NCBI RefSeq assembly: GCF_900113175.1
Contig: NZ_FOOK01000014.1
Location: forward strand, 20,707 to 84,706
Direction: 5' to 3'
DNA length: 64,000 nt
Source of the DNA: Planifilum fulgidum
GTDB taxonomy: Bacteria; Bacillota; Bacilli; Thermoactinomycetales; DSM-44946
Below the pieces are notes generated by a model. The model searched no databases, was not told the DNA's origin, and saw nothing but the letters and a program-made list of their open reading frames with translations. Position numbers and translations under genes: made by a program. Positions 8,453-16,847 of the stretch are shown here, piece after piece. Positions within the stretch are counted from its first letter, which is position 1. Every line of letters begins with the position of its first letter.

Positions 8453-8583
8453 ACGGTGCCGCGTGGGTGATGTTCCTGTTTGGAGCGATCGTGCTGTGGG
8501 GAGGACTTGCCTACTCCCTCATGCTGTCCTTCAAGGCGCAGAACGGGAAGGATGAATCGGAGGAAAGCAAGTCCGAATCATGA
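8449..8583 (+). CDS. MetS-family NSS transporter small subunit
   Basis: 44 residues: MNGAAWVMFLFGAIVLWGG begins a single membrane helix (about residues 5-27), followed by a charged tail rich in Glu and Ser. GGGAGGAGG precedes the ATG, and the gene overlaps the transporter stop by four bases. Tiny one-helix subunits of this type are required by MetP-like NSS carriers. The last codons and stop lie in a 16-bp tandem duplication. Confidence 0.8.
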   Translation: MNGAAWVMFLFGAIVLWGGLAYSLMLSFKAQNGKDESEESKSES

Positions 8584-8599
8584 CAAGTCCGAATCATGA
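8568..8599 (+). repeat. 16-bp perfect tandem duplication at the metS-like stop
   Basis: CAAGTCCGAATCATGA occurs twice back to back (8568-8583, 8584-8599). The first copy contains the stop codon, so the second is outside the gene. Confidence 0.9.
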
Positions 8600-8617
8600 T
8601 CTGAAAAGTTTGCCCGA

Positions 8618-8655
8618 AAATCGATCCGGCCCGCAAAGGGCCGGATCGATTTTTA
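8618..8655. terminator. Strong bidirectional terminator
   Basis: AAATCGATCCGGCCC pairs with GGGCCGGATCGATTT across a five-base loop, flanked by A's and T's. It ends the transporter operon on the plus strand and probably serves lytH from the other side. Confidence 0.9.
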
Positions 8656-8769
8656 CGACCTGGCTTCGGTAAAGGGCGGGCCGCGATGAAGGCCGCCTCA
8701 GGTGCCGGGTTTTTGGGTCTTGAAGCGGTGTCGGCTCCGACGCTGGATGAGGTCGGAGCGCTTTTTGTT

Positions 8770-9825
8770 TCACCGGGGAACGGCCTGGGTGGGAACCGGC
8801 AACCACCCGGGGCGGGCCTTTTGTTTTTGTTTCTGCTGTTCCTTGAGCCTTTTGCGGGTTTCCCGTTCCCAGGCGCGCAGTCTGGGATACGGATCGACGG
8901 AATAGGTGGTGCTTCCGTTGAAGGTGTACAGCCCGAAATGGAGGTGCGGCGGAAACTTGCCGGCGGTTCCGGGGGGACCGTAGCCCGAGGAACCCACATA
9001 CCCGATGACGGTTCCCGGTTTCACCACGTCCCCTTGTTTGATCTCCTTGTTGAAGCCGTTCAGGTGACCGTAATAATGATAGTTGTTGTGAAGATCCCGA
9101 ATGCCGATCCGCCATCCCCCGTAGCGGTTCCAGCCCATCAATTCCACATAGCCGTAGCAGGTGGAGAGGACCGGAGTGCCGTAATCCGCAAAGATGTCGG
9201 TTCCTTCGTGGATGCGCAGCCCTCCCCAGCCCCTGCGGTCCCCCCAGGTGCTGCGGTAGGTGTAATTGTAGTGCAGCGGGATCGGGAAGTGGTGTTCCTC
9301 CAGGTCCAGTTTGCCCATGGTCTCATAGATGCGGGCCATGTGGGTGATGATGTCCACCGCCACCGGATGCCGGTAATATTTCCACAGACCGATGCGGATG
9401 TCGTCCCGGGTGCGGCCGAATCCGGCGAGATACCGGGCGAAGGAATAAAGGGCGTCCAAATCGTTCTCCGGATCGGCCTTTCCGTCTCCGTCGGCGTCCC
9501 GTCCCATTCCCCCAAAAAACTGGATCGATGCGGGAACCTTGTCTTCCGGGTCGGGATTGAAGGGCCCCGACCAGCGGCGGGGAGGAATGTGGATGGCGAT
9601 CAGGCCCTTTTCCTCGGGCAGATCTTTGTTGAGCCGCCTCAGGTTTCGTTCGTATTGGTCCACCGCCGCCAGATAGGGCCATGGAACGCCCGTGATGGCT
9701 TCCATCCCCTGATAAAGGAGGAGCCGTTCCCTTTCGGGGTTGGACGGGGCGGCCTCTGCGGGGATGCGGAAGGCGACAAGGACGAGGCAAAGCGTGATCC
9801 AGGATGTGAGTATTTTCTTCCCCAT
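8770..9825 (-). CDS. lytH: Sporulation L-Ala-D-Glu endopeptidase LytH (M23 family)
   Basis: 351 residues. A signal segment (about 1-26, ending AEAAP) is followed by a domain typical of LytH/YunA and a C-terminal M23 metallopeptidase domain with zinc-site motifs H206-EGTD and H294-L-H296. LytH trims cross-linking side chains of spore cortex peptidoglycan. GAGGAA lies just before ATG 9825. It is divergent from lipA, as in B. subtilis where lytH and lipA (yutB) are neighbours, which supports the identification. In B. subtilis expression is mother-cell specific; no promoter was assigned here. Confidence 0.92.
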   Translation of the reverse strand: MGKKILTSWITLCLVLVAFRIPAEAAPSNPERERLLLYQGMEAITGVPWPYLAAVDQYERNLRRLNKDLPEEKGLIAIHIPPRRWSGPFNPDPEDKVPASIQFFGGMGRDADGDGKADPENDLDALYSFARYLAGFGRTRDDIRIGLWKYYRHPVAVDIITHMARIYETMGKLDLEEHHFPIPLHYNYTYRSTWGDRRGWGGLRIHEGTDIFADYGTPVLSTCYGYVELMGWNRYGGWRIGIRDLHNNYHYYGHLNGFNKEIKQGDVVKPGTVIGYVGSSGYGPPGTAGKFPPHLHFGLYTFNGSTTYSVDPYPRLRAWERETRKRLKEQQKQKQKARPGWLPVPTQAVPR

Positions 9826-9945
9826 CAGTTCCTCACCACGATTTCCGTCTTATTCCTAGGTTGGTCCGCTGCCCCTCTTTTCATATCGGTATTTTGTGGC
9901 ACCCTTTTTGCGATCGGGAAGGAAAGCTTAGCCTCCGCGGATTTG

Positions 9946-9954
9946 TGGTATTAT
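9946..9954 (+). promoter_or_regulatory. Extended -10 element upstream of lipA
   Basis: TG-G-TATTAT, an extended -10, lies about 65 bases before the lipA start. No convincing -35 is present at the usual distance. Confidence 0.45.
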
Positions 9955-10019
9955 AGACAGAGAGTTCTGCTGAAAAGGTCCTTAAAAAATGAAGGGCAAA
10001 CCTGCTGGGAGGAACCATC

Positions 10020-10898
10020 ATGAAATACGAACGGAAACCCGAGTGGCTCAAGGTCCGGTTGACCACCAATGAAAATTTTCATGAGATCAAACGGATGATG
10101 CGCAGCAAAACATTGCACACCGTCTGCGAAGAAGCCCGTTGCCCCAACATTTATGAATGCTGGGGGATGAACCGGACGGCCACTTTCATGATTTTGGGGG
10201 ATATCTGCACCCGGGCTTGCCGGTTTTGCGCCGTCAAAACGGGCCTGCCGACGGAATTGGACTGGCAGGAACCGGAACGGGTGGCGGAAACGGTGGAAAA
10301 GATGGGGCTGAAGCATGCGGTGGTGACATCGGTGGCCCGGGATGATCTGAAGGACGGCGGGGCCGCCATCTTCGCCGCGACGATCCGGGCGATCCGGAAG
10401 CGCAATCCGCTGACCAGCGTGGAAGTGTTGATTCCCGATTTTCAGGGCAATTGGGATGCCCTGAAAACGGTGATGGATGAACGGCCGGACATTTTGAATC
10501 ACAATGTGGAAACCGTTCGGCGGCTGTCCGACCGGGTGCGCGCCAAGGCCAAGTATGATCGGTCCCTGGAGCTTCTCCGGCGGGCCAAGGAGATGCAGCC
10601 GGACATTCCGACCAAATCGAGCATCATGGTGGGCGTCGGCGAAACGTGGGACGAGATTTTGGAGACGATGGACGACCTGCGGGCAAACCGGGTGGATATC
10701 TTGACGATCGGTCAATACCTGCAGCCGACAAAGAAACATTTGTCCATCGAGCGGTACTACACCCCCGAAGAATTTGCCCTTCTCAAGGAGGAGGGGCTGA
10801 AGCGGGGCTTTTCCCATGTGGAGTCGGGTCCCTTGGTGCGCAGTTCGTATCACGCCCATGAGCAGGTGAAGTCGGCACAGCAGGCCCTTTCACATTGA
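10020..10898 (+). CDS. lipA: Lipoyl synthase
   Basis: 292 residues. This radical SAM enzyme inserts two sulfurs into octanoyl groups on lipoyl domains. Both cluster motifs are complete: auxiliary cluster C36-x4-C41-x5-C47 and radical SAM cluster C63-x3-C67-x2-C70 in [10 protein letters not shown]. The C-terminal conserved RSSYHA serine, a ligand of the auxiliary cluster, is present. GGGAGGAA precedes ATG 10020. The gene is monocistronic with its own terminator, beside the Fe-S-related yut genes. Confidence 0.97.
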   Translation: MKYERKPEWLKVRLTTNENFHEIKRMMRSKTLHTVCEEARCPNIYECWGMNRTATFMILGDICTRACRFCAVKTGLPTELDWQEPERVAETVEKMGLKHAVVTSVARDDLKDGGAAIFAATIRAIRKRNPLTSVEVLIPDFQGNWDALKTVMDERPDILNHNVETVRRLSDRVRAKAKYDRSLELLRRAKEMQPDIPTKSSIMVGVGETWDEILETMDDLRANRVDILTIGQYLQPTKKHLSIERYYTPEEFALLKEEGLKRGFSHVESGPLVRSSYHAHEQVKSAQQALSH

Positions 10899-10910
10899 GG
10901 CATACAGGCG

Positions 10911-10945
10911 AAATCCCCCGCCGGACGGCGGGGGATTTCCGTCTT
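10911..10945. terminator. Terminator between lipA and the YhcN-like gene
   Basis: AAATCCCCCGCCG pairs with CGGCGGGGGATTT around a short loop, with T's following on the plus strand. Convergent genes flank it, so it may act both ways. Confidence 0.9.
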
Positions 10946-10954
10946 TTCTCCGCT

Positions 10955-11578
10955 TTAATCAAGCGCCGCCGGTTGGCCGGGTCGCCGGATAATGCCGGGC
11001 GTTCCCACGCCGGGCAGGGTCGTGTCTCCCAGGTCGCGGAGCAGCCGCTGCAAATCACCGCGGGCACGGCCCGTTCCCACTTCGTTCATCCGGCGGAGCA
11101 GGGAACTGTCATTGACGATGCGCACCCGGTAGTATCGCGGGGTGACGCTGAGGGCGGTCTGCCGGATCCGCCGAAGGGTCCGGGAGTCCAGCGCTTTCCC
11201 TTGAACGTCGTTAAGTCCGATAAAGACGTGATCATCGGTGACCAGTACGGTGGCGTCCCGGATGCCCCGCTGGTTGGTCACCAGGTAAGCGATTTGCCGG
11301 GCGAGGACGTTTCGGTCCACGTAGATGTTGGGCGCCCGATTGCCGTTTCGGTTGTTGTCCCTCCGGTAACGGATGTAGCCGACCGGGTTTTGCGTGTCCA
11401 TCCGGATTCCGCGGGGCGCTTCCCTGTTCACGTAATCGTAGACGCCGGGGGTCCCGCCGGTTCGGTCCCGGAACAGGGTTTGGTCGGTGTCCGTCTCAGG
11501 CCGTTGGCCCGCGGGAGCGCAGGCGGCCGCCAGAGAAATGAAAAAACAGGAAACCAGAGCCAAGACCCGTTGCTTCAT
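10955..11578 (-). CDS. YhcN/YlaJ-family sporulation lipoprotein
   Basis: 207 residues. Signal peptide MKQRVLALVSCFFISLAAAC with lipobox LAAA-C20, an acidic/polar linker, then the YhcN/YlaJ domain (NIYVDRNVLARQIAYLV, AALVTD-type VTDDHVFIGL, YYRVRIVNDSSL). These forespore lipoproteins affect spore outgrowth. ATG 11578 is chosen at the signal peptide, behind AGGAGGTG; the open frame runs 69 codons further upstream but that part is not protein-like. Convergent with lipA. Confidence 0.88.
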   Translation of the reverse strand: MKQRVLALVSCFFISLAAACAPAGQRPETDTDQTLFRDRTGGTPGVYDYVNREAPRGIRMDTQNPVGYIRYRRDNNRNGNRAPNIYVDRNVLARQIAYLVTNQRGIRDATVLVTDDHVFIGLNDVQGKALDSRTLRRIRQTALSVTPRYYRVRIVNDSSLLRRMNEVGTGRARGDLQRLLRDLGDTTLPGVGTPGIIRRPGQPAALD

Positions 11579-11774
11579 CACCTTTGCCCACCTCCTAGCC
11601 ATAGCGTGCCCCGGCGGGAAAGGCGTATGCGGGGGCGGAGGTGGAAAGGATCGGCGGATTGGGCCAAAAAGGCCCAAGTTTGAGGAGTTCGATCCTTTCT
11701 GACGATTGTATTTTATTGCCTGGATATTGTACCATGGATGATAGAAAAAGGCAGAAACATCGGGGTTGGATAGC

Positions 11775-12101
11775 ATGAATATCATCCATATTCAGGGAAA
11801 AACATACGAACTGTTGACCAATTACAATGATGCCTGGAATGCTGAGGCCTTTCGGAAGCGGTACAGCGACATCCTCAAAAAGTATGACTACATCGTGGGG
11901 GATTGGGGATACGGACAACTTCGTCTGAAGGGTTTTTTTTCCGACGATCACCCCAAGGCCACCCGGGATAACAAGATAAGTTATCTGCAGGAGTATCTGG
12001 ATGAGTATTGCAATTTCGGCTGCGCCTATTTCGTCCTGAGGCAAGTGCCTTCCAGGAAGGAGGGAGGAAGCCGGAGAAAACACCGAAAGGGCGGCGTCTG
12101 A
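11775..12101 (+). CDS. yutD: YutD family protein (DUF1027)
   Basis: 108 residues. The conserved YutD core is clear: KTYELL near the start, then RYSDILKKYDYIVGDWGY, QLRLKGFF and DEYCNFGCAYFVLR. Function is not established; it is widespread in Firmicutes next to lipA and yutE/yutF. The start matches the family N-terminus although the ribosome site is weak (GGGTTGG). A lysine/arginine-rich tail extends beyond the conserved domain. Confidence 0.9.
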   Translation: MNIIHIQGKTYELLTNYNDAWNAEAFRKRYSDILKKYDYIVGDWGYGQLRLKGFFSDDHPKATRDNKISYLQEYLDEYCNFGCAYFVLRQVPSRKEGGSRRKHRKGGV

Positions 12102-12117
12102 AACCGCCCCAAATGGA

Positions 12118-12144
12118 TAAAACCCACATGGCGTGGGTTTTTTT
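12118..12144. terminator. Terminator after yutD
   Basis: AAAACCCAC, short loop, GTGGGTTTTTTT. It sits between convergent genes, so it probably works in both directions. Confidence 0.85.
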
Positions 12145-12148
12145 CGTG

Positions 12149-12436
12149 CTAATACCGGCTTTCCTCCTCCGGAAGCTCTTCATCCTTCCGGGGATCGTCA
12201 TGGGTGGGATGGCTGCCGGGTTCCTGCCGGGGGATTCCCTCGTGAAATTCGCGGTTTTCGTAGGTGAATCGCGGCGCGGCGTGCTGGGAGGCGAGCCACG
12301 GGGATTCCTTGCCGAGAACATCCTCGTCGTGAGCCGCTCCGTAGGGCCCTTCGGGAAACTCTTCGGGAATCACTTCGTTTCGCAGCGACTCCACGGTGGA
12401 CAGGTCCGTGTAGGGGGTGTTTTGCTTGGGTTTCAT
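12149..12436 (-). CDS. Conserved acidic hypothetical protein
   Basis: 95 residues, soluble and rich in Glu, Pro and His, with the stretches TPYTDLSTVESLRNE and EEFPEGPYG and no membrane segment. I do not recognise the family. ATG 12436 has GAGGTG upstream. That ribosome site sits in the 3' arm of an inverted repeat (12445-12470). It lies just downstream of the DUF3055 gene in the same orientation. Confidence 0.6.
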   Translation of the reverse strand: MKPKQNTPYTDLSTVESLRNEVIPEEFPEGPYGAAHDEDVLGKESPWLASQHAAPRFTYENREFHEGIPRQEPGSHPTHDDPRKDEELPEEESRY

Positions 12437-12444
12437 TTCGATCA

Positions 12445-12470
12445 CCTCGCCGTTAACATAACCGGCGAGG
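12445..12470 (-). promoter_or_regulatory. Hairpin that would cover a ribosome binding site
   Basis: On the minus strand CCTCGCCG and CGGCGAGG pair over a ten-base loop. The 3' arm contains the GAGG of the downstream gene's ribosome site, so folding would hide it. Confidence 0.5.
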
Positions 12471-12487
12471 GGCCGTTTCATTCCCCT

Positions 12488-12754
12488 TCAAACCACGCTC
12501 AGAAGGAACTTTTTCAGCCGCTTTGCTTCTTCCGGCCCGATGCCGTAAACCTGTTCCAAATACCCCGGCTCTTCCAAATCGTCCTGTCCGATGATGGCAT
12601 AACGGTTGGACTGAAGGTCGAGCACCAGGGTTTTTCCGAAAAACCGTTCCGTGGTGATGAGGGCCAGGTCGAATCGCGTGTTGTCGTCGACAAAGCTCAC
12701 ATAACGGGTCTGGGTGTCCTCCACCTCGTCATACAGGTACATCGGTTCCGACAT
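12488..12754 (-). CDS. DUF3055 family protein
   Basis: 88 residues. YLYDEVEDTQTRYVSFV, KTLVLDLQSNRYAIIG and DDLEEPGYLE are characteristic of DUF3055 (SAV0927-like) proteins of Bacillales; function unknown. ATG 12754 is chosen over the upstream ATG 12775 because AAGGAGA lies at proper spacing. Probably cotranscribed with the acidic hypothetical gene that follows. Confidence 0.85.
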   Translation of the reverse strand: MSEPMYLYDEVEDTQTRYVSFVDDNTRFDLALITTERFFGKTLVLDLQSNRYAIIGQDDLEEPGYLEQVYGIGPEEAKRLKKFLLSVV

Positions 12755-12834
12755 GGGGATTCTCCTTTTCCGCATTTTCTGTTCCGATTTCCATTATACA
12801 CGATGGAGGGAGGTTTCCCGTTTCCGCCCATTCC

Positions 12835-13491
12835 TTAAAATATTCCGAAAAACCGAGCCGCTCTCGGTTTCCGTTCCTTTCGGGGGACAAATTTGCTTTC
12901 CGTGGCCGCCGCCAGACGCTGGGAGAAGGAAACGTTGCGCAGTTCGGCTTTCAACTGCTCATGCATTTTGCGAATCTCGTCGAACATGGACTGCACTTCC
13001 TTGGCCGGTGCGTAAAGGGCGTTTTTTTGGGTGGCCATCTTGTTTTCCAGTTTTTCCAGGGCGCCGTACAGGTTAAAAACCTGGTCTTCCATCCGCTGCA
13101 TCCGGCCCGACAATTCCTCCAGCGTGTCGTTGATGTAGTTTACCGTGTCCATAATGTACCTGTACGCCTTTTCGGCGCTCATGAAGGGAGCCACCTTGGT
13201 GTTCGGATCGATGTTTTCCAGAAATTCCGGGGTCTCCGTCGGCGTTTGTTCCAGTTTTCCCTCCTGGATCAGTTCCTGGCGGACCTGGCGCATCGATTTG
13301 TTCGGCTTCTGCAGGCGGTTTTGGATGTCGGCCAGCCGGCGGAATCCCTCCTCGGTGAAAATGTAATGGCCGCGGTCGTTCACTTCGGGATGGATGTAAT
13401 CTTCAAACACATCAATCCATTTGCGGATGGTCCGGGCGTGAACCCGCAGCCGTTCCGCGGCCTCCCGGGTGGTGATGTGCTTTTTTTCCAT
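12835..13491 (-). CDS. RacA-like protein: MerR-type HTH plus coiled coil
   Basis: 218 residues. The N-terminal winged-helix domain (about 1-70: ITTREAAERLRVHARTIRKW, then GHYIFTEEGFRRLADIQ) is MerR/RacA-like. A linker and a coiled coil (about 115-185, repeated leucines and EKLENKM) follow, ending in a basic tail. RacA anchors the chromosome at the pole during sporulation and has this layout, but is usually about 180 residues, so the name is tentative. ATG 13491 is preceded by GGGAGGG. Confidence 0.65.
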   Translation of the reverse strand: MEKKHITTREAAERLRVHARTIRKWIDVFEDYIHPEVNDRGHYIFTEEGFRRLADIQNRLQKPNKSMRQVRQELIQEGKLEQTPTETPEFLENIDPNTKVAPFMSAEKAYRYIMDTVNYINDTLEELSGRMQRMEDQVFNLYGALEKLENKMATQKNALYAPAKEVQSMFDEIRKMHEQLKAELRNVSFSQRLAAATESKFVPRKERKPRAARFFGIF

Positions 13492-13702
13492 ACCGTTACC
13501 CTCCCCGATGGCATGCTTCATCATTACCAATTCGAGGATAAATTGATGAATCCTTCCTGGGCGACAAAGGATGTCATCAAAGAACAAACAAATCGAGACT
13601 TTGACAAGCTTTCCGTCTTGGCGGAAAATTTGGGTCTTGCGCAATCGGCGGAAATCGGGTACTTAATGGCTTATTGGCACAATCATCGGAGGAGGGGACG
13701 AA

Positions 13703-14316
13703 TTGCTGTCGGCCTTTATTCATGGTCTGGTGTTGGCGCTGGGGCTCATTTTGCCCTTGGGCGTGCAAAATGTGTTCATCTTCAACCAGGGGGCGGTACA
13801 GCCCCGTTTGGCGCGTGCCCTGCCGGCCGTGTTGACGGCCGCGTGTTGCGATGCCCTGCTTATTCTGCTTGCGGTGACCGGCATATCCGTGGCGGTGCTT
13901 GCGGTGAGCTGGCTTCGCTACGCCCTGCTGGGAGTCGGCGTCTGCTTTCTCTCCTGTACATGGGTTTTATCACCTGGCGGAGCCGGGGGGATGCTCCGGG
14001 GGAGTTGCGGGAGACGGCGGCGATTTCCCCGAGGGAACAAGTGATGTTCGCCGGTTCCGTTTCCCTGCTCAACCCGCATGCCATCATGGACACGGTGGGG
14101 GTGATCGGAGCCAGTTCGCTGCAATACGCGGGCGCCGAAAAAATGGGATTCACCGTCGCCTGCATCCTGGTCTCCTTTGTTTGGTTTGTCTTTTTGGCCG
14201 TCGCCGGGCGGGTGCTGAAAGAAATGAAACCGGGATTCATCCCGGTGTTGAACAAGTTGTCGGCCTTCTTTATCTGGGCGAGTGCGGTTTACATGACGGT
14301 GCTGCTGCTTGAATGA
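13703..14316 (+). pseudogene. LysE/ArgO-family amino-acid exporter, frameshifted
   Basis: The two halves of a LysE exporter (about 204 residues in total) lie in different frames. The first, from TTG 13703 behind GGAGGAGGGG, reads ALGLILPLGVQNVFIFNQGA to about 13945. The second resumes as LLYMGFITWRSRG and continues through SLLNPHAIMDTVG to a stop at 14316. One base is missing near 13945-13956. All six expected hydrophobic segments are otherwise intact, so this is a recent mutation or a sequencing error. LysE proteins export basic amino acids. Confidence 0.85.
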
Positions 14317-14341
14317 CGCTTTGTTTTTGCCTTCTGAAGGG

Positions 14342-14375
14342 GACCGGAGGGCGCCGTGCGGCATTCCCTCCGGTC
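14342..14375. terminator. GC-rich hairpin between convergent genes
   Basis: GACCGGAGGG pairs with CCCTCCGGTC over a 14-base loop. There is no T-run on either strand, so termination is only possible. Confidence 0.4.
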
Positions 14376-14385
14376 GGGGTCCCGC

Positions 14386-14751
14386 TCAGGAATAGGGGAA
14401 CTGGGTCTGGTAATTGGCGAATTGTTGGGCGGTCTGGTAGACGTCCTGTGCCTGGGCTTGATCGATTTTATACCATCCTTTTCGGTGCATCAGATTGAAA
14501 AGATCCCGTTGACATTGATGCAGTTCGTTCAAAAGGTTCATCTGGGTGCGGTAGAGCTGTTCGGTGCTCGCCTCGTTGACGGCGATGTTGTAGGCCGTGG
14601 TCAGATATTTTTCCGTCGCCATCACATCATTGATCCGGTCCCGGTCGTTCATCTCCGGCCCCTTGACCCGGGGAAGGCCGGTTTGCTGCCCTCCTGACGG
14701 TGTTCCCTGCGGATGGTAGGGCGAGGAGGGATGTTGGGACTGCCATTGCAT
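14386..14751 (-). CDS. CotF-type spore coat protein
   Basis: 121 residues. A Gln/Pro-rich N-terminus (1-30) is followed by the coat-F domain: NDVMATEKYLTTAYNIAVNE, TQMNLLNELHQCQRDLFNLM and a tail with Gln/Tyr repeats. CotF-like proteins form part of the spore coat. AAGGAGG precedes ATG 14751. The next gene upstream encodes a related short helical protein, so the pair is probably one sporulation operon. Confidence 0.85.
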   Translation of the reverse strand: MQWQSQHPSSPYHPQGTPSGGQQTGLPRVKGPEMNDRDRINDVMATEKYLTTAYNIAVNEASTEQLYRTQMNLLNELHQCQRDLFNLMHRKGWYKIDQAQAQDVYQTAQQFANYQTQFPYS

Positions 14752-14809
14752 GATCGGGATCCTCCTTTTGTGGAATTTCTTTGGCGCAAGGCCTGGTGAA
14801 AAAAGCGGC

Positions 14810-15079
14810 TTACGGCTGCATGCCTTCCCAGTTTGTGGAGGGGGAGGTCGCGTGGGTTCCCGTGGAGGACTGCATCTGCATGGTCGGCTGACCGGACGGG
14901 CTTAGCTGGTTCAGCAGGATCTGGTAATGTTGCTGATGAATCTTTCCGATCCGGTCGAGCAGCTGGCGAATTTCGGGATCCTGGCATTCCTGGGCGTAGT
15001 GATGGCATTTTTTCATGGCCAACAGTTCCCAGGAGAGTTCATCCTTCAGATAGTGAAGATCCTTGGTGGACAGTTGCAA
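14810..15079 (-). CDS. CotF-related small spore protein
   Basis: 89 residues, mostly helical (LSTKDLHYLKDELSWELLAM, then HYAQECQDPEIRQLLDRIG) with a Ser/Thr-rich tail, similar in style to ferritin-like coat-F proteins. TTG 15079 is chosen because AAAGGAG sits eight bases before it; the open frame starts at 15118 but without a ribosome site. It is followed after 58 bases by the CotF-type gene. Confidence 0.7.
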   Translation of the reverse strand: MQLSTKDLHYLKDELSWELLAMKKCHHYAQECQDPEIRQLLDRIGKIHQQHYQILLNQLSPSGQPTMQMQSSTGTHATSPSTNWEGMQP

Positions 15080-15162
15080 AGGGCTCACTCCTTTCCGTGA
15101 TTCACCATCCTTTCTCATTGTTTGAAGATCTTGGCGATCCTATTCGCGCCCTCGATACGAAG

Positions 15163-15195
15163 AAAAACCGGAGGGGCTGTCCCGTCCGGTTTTTC
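15163..15195. terminator. Terminator downstream of the DUF4349 lipoprotein gene
   Basis: AAAAACCGGA pairs with TCCGGTTTTT over a 12-base loop. A/T-runs are embedded on both ends, so it can act in either direction. Confidence 0.8.
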
Positions 15196-15203
15196 TGTCC
15201 GTT

Positions 15204-16133
15204 TTATTTTTCATCCGGAGGCGGCGCCGCGGAAGCCCGGCGGCGGCGGTACCGTCTCCACAGGGGGATGCCGATCGCCGCCAGGATCAGGAGCGGGGGA
15301 AGGGCGGCGGCCAGGAGAATCAGCGCTTTTCTGAAGGTGTTCAGGAGCCAGGCGGTGGAATCGACAAAGGCCTGGAGGATCTGCTGCCAGAGACCCGCGC
15401 TCGGATTTTCCAGGACGATCGGCTGTTCCAGGTTGACGGTGACGGTGGCATAGTCGATCCGGTCGTCCAGATAGCGCATGCGTCCCTTGATCCGTTCGAT
15501 CTCCTCCTGCACCTGGGACAAATGGTTGGTGATGTTTAGGAGATCTTCCGGTTTTTTCTCCTGTTTCATCAGTTCCATCAACCGTTTTTCCACGGCCTGT
15601 TTGGCCCGGAGGCGGGATTTCAGGTCCACGTATTCCTCGGTGACATCGGTTCCCTGGATCTGTTTTGAAGTGATTTCCACCGACTGTTTTTCCAGGGCGG
15701 AGAGAAAATCCTGAAATCGCTGTTGGGGAATGCGGAAAACGATCGTCCCCCGGAGGGTTTTGCCGTCCCTGGATTCGGTTTCATTGATGATGTAGCCGCC
15801 CAGTTTCCGGGCTTCCTTTTCCATCTGTTCCCGGGCCTGTTCATAGCGGGAGACGCGCATGTCCACATCGGCCCGGTAGATCACCTTTTGCTCCGGCGGC
15901 ACCTTCTCATCCGCCGGGGCGTGCGGTTGCCCGGCCTTTTTCAGGGCCTGTTCCGTCGATGAGGAGGCGGAAGGCGCCTGGGGATCGATCGCTTCCTGTT
16001 TGACAACCAGCGGTTCCAACAGTCTCCTTTGCACGGTGCGATTTTCGGGCTGCGGGGATGTCCGTTCCGTTGAACATCCCGCCAGCAGGATGACTGCCAA
16101 CAGTGAGAATCCGATCCTGCGCCACATCTTCAC
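15204..16133 (-). CDS. DUF4349 domain lipoprotein
   Basis: 309 residues. Signal peptide with lipobox LLAG-C20, a disordered linker, then the DUF4349 domain (about 100-260) with a long coiled coil (KSRLRAKQAVEKRLMELM ... LSQVQEEIERIKGRMRYL). A membrane helix (about 275-297) and a basic tail end the chain. GTG 16133 is favoured by GGAGGAG spacing, with ATG 16127 possible. Function is unknown; such proteins are surface-anchored in many Firmicutes. The next 714 bases upstream hold no gene that I can support. Confidence 0.82.
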   Translation of the reverse strand: MKMWRRIGFSLLAVILLAGCSTERTSPQPENRTVQRRLLEPLVVKQEAIDPQAPSASSSTEQALKKAGQPHAPADEKVPPEQKVIYRADVDMRVSRYEQAREQMEKEARKLGGYIINETESRDGKTLRGTIVFRIPQQRFQDFLSALEKQSVEITSKQIQGTDVTEEYVDLKSRLRAKQAVEKRLMELMKQEKKPEDLLNITNHLSQVQEEIERIKGRMRYLDDRIDYATVTVNLEQPIVLENPSAGLWQQILQAFVDSTAWLLNTFRKALILLAAALPPLLILAAIGIPLWRRYRRRRASAAPPPDEK

Positions 16134-16847
16134 GTCCTGCTCCTCCCTTCGTGTCTGCCTTTCAGACGAAGAAGGGGACGAAAAGTTGCAGATCCGTCTT
16201 CGGTCTTTTGCGGAGACGAGGAGGAAGGGGCCCCGCATCCAGGCGGCGGGAATGCTTTGCAGTCGTCCCCCGTTCCGGGTGCCGATCCGCAAAGAAGGCT
16301 GCTTAAGCGCCCGGAACGATTCCCAAAACACCGGGTGAAATCCGGGAAAACCCTCTGCCGGCCCGTGGCGGAGGTCGCTGGGAGAGGCCGGGGCTGAAAC
16401 GCCATTTGCGCTCGAGAAGGGGGGCGGGACGGCCCTCCGCGGCTGAAATCCGAAGGCCGATCAAGCCGGGCGGGTTGCAGGTCCGGTCCACAGCCCTTTT
16501 TCCTCCTATGTCCCGGCGCGCGGTGGCGGCGAACAAGGCGCGGAGGAAATTCCCTGTCCCTTTGACGCGTGTTCGATTCCCCTGCCGATGACCCGCCCGC
16601 GAAGGAAGCGGAAATCATATCCCGGAGATTTGCGTCCGATCAACTCCTGTCCATGTGGACGGGCCTGGGGGCTTTGCCTCGGCCTCCTCTTTCCAGGCGT
16701 TGCAAAGGATTTGCGCCTTTTTTGCGCGGACGGGCAGGTGCCGTCGGGGGAAGGGAAGGGCCGGAGAGCGGTGCACTGTTTTTTGCCGGCAAGGGATGCG
16801 CTAAAATGTTTGGTGACACGGACAGATGTGGGATGGAGGGAAGCATT
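16134..16847. other. Non-coding gap with no supported gene
   Basis: GC-rich DNA whose open frames have no ribosome site and no protein-like composition. A GTTCGATTC at about 16568 looks like a tRNA T-loop, but no tRNA can be folded around it. It should contain the divergent promoters for the DUF4349 gene and yutE. Confidence 0.5.

Noticed and set aside
16555..16600. tRNA T-loop-like GTTCGATTC
   Set aside because: No acceptor, D or anticodon stems can be formed around it.
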